A stretch of DNA of 64,000 nt from Burkholderiales bacterium (GTDB taxonomy: Bacteria; Pseudomonadota; Gammaproteobacteria; Burkholderiales; Burkholderiaceae_C), in the NCBI GenBank assembly GCA_003963115.1, contig RXJQ01000026.1:1-64000 (forward strand), in the 5' to 3' direction. The translations under genes and the position numbers were made by a program. The stretch's first letter is position 1, and every line of letters begins with the position of its first letter. A model generated the notes under the pieces. The model had not been told where the DNA came from, made no database searches, and worked only from the letters and a program-made list of their open reading frames with translations. This document shows positions 62,239 through 64,000 of the stretch, one piece after another.

Positions 62239-63423
62239 TCAGTTGGCCGCTGAGCCAGAAGGACGTTGCAAGGACGTCAAGGTGCGCTCGCCACCAGGCA
62301 GGCTGTGCCGCACCACCCGCACCGCCACCGTGAGCAACTGGCCCAGCATGCTGCCCGTGTTGTAGGGCACGCCATGGCGTTGGCAGATCTCGCGCACTGT
62401 GGGCGCCACCTGCGCGTAGCGGCGCGCCGGCATGTCCGGGTAGAGGTGGTGCTCGATCTGGTGGCTAAGGTTGCCCGTCATCAGGTGGAAGAAGCGCCCG
62501 CCCTTGATGTTGGCCGACCCGAGGATCTGGCGCAGGTACCAGTGCCCCTTGTGCTCGCCCTGCACCAGCGCCGGATCGAATGTGTGAACCCCCGCCGCGA
62601 AGTGCCCGCAGAAGATCACCACGAAGGTCCACAGATTGCGCAGCACATTGGCCAGGGCGTTGCCCACCAGCACCGACAGCAGCCCGGCTACCAGCCCATG
62701 CCCCCAGACCAAGGTCACCAGCCCACCCATGAGCGGCCACCACATGTAGTCCTTCCTGAATTGCACACCCATCTTGGCCTTGACCCGTGGCCATAAGGCC
62801 TGGAAGCGCGCCAGGGTGGCTTCGCGCTTGTCGCGCAGGTGCTCGAACTCCAGGTTGTGGATGGCAATGGCCCACTCGAACAGCATGGCCACGATGATGG
62901 CGTAGGGCGCCTGCGTCAGAAAGCGCGGCTCCCACGGTACCTCGGACGAGAGCCGCAGCATGCCGTAGCCGAAGTCGCGGTCCAGCCCCAGCACATTGGT
63001 GTAGTGGTGGTGCATGTAGTTGTGAAAGTGCCGCCAGTCTTCCTTGGTGCAGGCCGTGTCCCACTCATGCGTCTTGCCATCGACGCGCGGATCGTTCATC
63101 CAGTCGTACTGGCCGTGCATCACGTTGTGCCCGAACTCCATGTTCTGCAGGCTCTTGGACAGCGTCAGCAAGGCCACGCCCAACCACCACGTGGGCAGCC
63201 ACATCGGCGTCATCACCAGCAGGCGGCCGGCGGACTCGGTCAGGCGGATCGCCCACAGCAGTCGGATGATGTAGCGGGCATCCACGGCGCCCACCTGCTT
63301 CATGGTGTCGGCGCGCAGCTGGTCCAGCTCGGCGGCAAAGGCATCGAGCTGCGCCAAAGTCTGTGGGCCGGGACAAGATGCCGCCGGCCCACTGGCTTCG
63401 TTTGCATTCGGTGGCGTCATCAA
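62239..63423 (-). CDS. fatty acid desaturase, paralogue 2
   Basis: The 394-residue paralogue has boxes HNVMH, HFHNYMHHH and QIEHHLYPDMP and the same membrane layout. The GKTHEWDTACTKEDWRH segment and WYLRQILGS segment are shared with both neighbours. A gap of 93 bases separates it from paralogue 1 and 28 bases from paralogue 3, so the three are probably one transcript starting upstream of the window end. Confidence 0.92.
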   Translation of the reverse strand: MMTPPNANEASGPAASCPGPQTLAQLDAFAAELDQLRADTMKQVGAVDARYIIRLLWAIRLTESAGRLLVMTPMWLPTWWLGVALLTLSKSLQNMEFGHNVMHGQYDWMNDPRVDGKTHEWDTACTKEDWRHFHNYMHHHYTNVLGLDRDFGYGMLRLSSEVPWEPRFLTQAPYAIIVAMLFEWAIAIHNLEFEHLRDKREATLARFQALWPRVKAKMGVQFRKDYMWWPLMGGLVTLVWGHGLVAGLLSVLVGNALANVLRNLWTFVVIFCGHFAAGVHTFDPALVQGEHKGHWYLRQILGSANIKGGRFFHLMTGNLSHQIEHHLYPDMPARRYAQVAPTVREICQRHGVPYNTGSMLGQLLTVAVRVVRHSLPGGERTLTSLQRPSGSAAN

Positions 63424-63451
63424 GATGCCGACGCCATCAGGTGATGCGGCA

Positions 63452-64000
63452 TCACGCGTGTTCCGGCATGACCGGTACGACTTCCAGGTGCTCGGCCTTT
63501 TGCGTGCCGCCCGGCAGGCTGTAGCGGATCACGCGCTTGAACATGGTGCCCAACTGGCGGAAGAAGGAGCCGCTGTTGTAAGGAATGTTGTACTTCGCGC
63601 AGAGGGCACGCACCTGGGGCGCGATGTCCTTGTAGCGGTTGGCCGGAAGGTCGGGGAAGAGGTGGTGCTCGATCTGGTGGCTCAAGTTGCCGCTCATGAA
63701 GTGCATCAGGCGGCTGCCGCTGATGTTGCTCGAACCCAGGATCTGGCGCAAGTACCACTGGCCGCGCGTCTCGTTCTTGATCGAGTCACGGTGGAAGATG
63801 TAGATGCCATCGGTGAAGTGGCCGCAGAAGATGATGGCCGAGGCCCAAATGTTGCGGATCACGGCGGCGATGAAGTTGCCCGTCAGCACGGCCATGGCCA
63901 CGTCCACCGCGTGGCCGAAGGGCCAGGCCAGCAAGGCGCCCAGCAGCGGCAGGAAGACGTATTCCTTGCGCAGCGAGCGGCCAGCCTTGCGCTTGATGCC
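63452..64000 (-). CDS. fatty acid desaturase, paralogue 3 (partial, C-terminal half)
   Basis: The reading frame is open from the window edge (GIKRKAGRSLRKEYVFLPLL) to a stop at 63452. The visible 180 or so residues contain the second half of the desaturase: FCGHFTDGIYIFH, WYLRQILGSSNISGSRLM, NLSHQIEHHLFPDLP and YNIPYNSGSFFRQLG. The first two histidine boxes are beyond the window. It is the most upstream gene seen in the tandem set. Confidence 0.9.
   Translation of the reverse strand, partial: GIKRKAGRSLRKEYVFLPLLGALLAWPFGHAVDVAMAVLTGNFIAAVIRNIWASAIIFCGHFTDGIYIFHRDSIKNETRGQWYLRQILGSSNISGSRLMHFMSGNLSHQIEHHLFPDLPANRYKDIAPQVRALCAKYNIPYNSGSFFRQLGTMFKRVIRYSLPGGTQKAEHLEVVPVMPEHA

Overview
The window is a high-GC chromosomal segment of a betaproteobacterium of the order Burkholderiales, probably near the Sphaerotilus/Leptothrix/Aquabacterium/Comamonadaceae part of the order. 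The signs are the gene orders argC-(DUF6776)-bactofilin-erpA and argH-LytS/LytTR, an flhDC-motAB-cheYZ block, ErpA, an A-type PEP-CTERM surface protein pair and a minor-pilin operon of the fimT-pilV-pilW-pilX-pilY1-pilE type. These are inferences from gene content; no rRNA is present to fix the taxon.

Layout. 1-900: edge of a probable integrated element (a small unknown gene, short direct repeats) against a tRNA-Met(CAT). 1-6 kb: htpG behind a textbook sigma-32 promoter, a DUF2726 protein, a GNAT acetyltransferase, then rplM-rpsI behind a long leader. 6-15.4 kb: secreted S8 protease, argC and its conserved followers (DUF6776, bactofilin, erpA), anmK and an M23 peptidase (reverse strand), tyrS. 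15.4-20.2 kb: an accessory block with two near-identical PEP-CTERM proteins whose promoters are also duplicated, then an AT-rich stretch with two outer-membrane barrels and a divergent MobA-like protein. 20.2-27.7 kb: pdxH, msrA, YdcF-like, ubiD, a lytic transglycosylase, glyA under a ZTP riboswitch, nrdR. 27.7-34.7 kb: type IV pilus minor-pilin operon with pilY1, which carries a ten-base homopolymer. 34.8-40.5 kb: ribD, ribBA, ribH, nusB, a membrane Ser/Thr kinase and a lipoprotein. 40.5-49.6 kb: ppx/gppA, ZIP transporter, EamA transporter, Rieske oxygenase, xseB-ispA-dxs (isoprenoid supply), hemerythrin-like protein, GtrA. 49.6-53.1 kb: argH and a LytS/LytTR two-component pair. 53.1-57.4 kb: flhDC, motAB, cheY, cheZ. 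57.5-64 kb: an OmpR-type two-component pair, DUF2147 protein, thioredoxin-like protein and three tandem fatty acid desaturases, the last cut by the window end.

The items most worth a second look are (1) the duplicated PEP-CTERM promoters, which share a GC-rich palindromic element about 90 bp upstream of the -35 box in both copies; (2) a family of short CCCC(T)CAAA..GGGG palindromes, one of which sits in frame inside ubiD; (3) the C10 tract near the 3' end of pilY1, a candidate phase-variation switch; (4) the ZTP riboswitch of glyA; (5) an intrinsic terminator inside the first 25 codons of anmK; and (6) a strongly structured roughly 96-nt element after flhC. No CRISPR array, insertion sequence, rRNA or complete defence system was seen.
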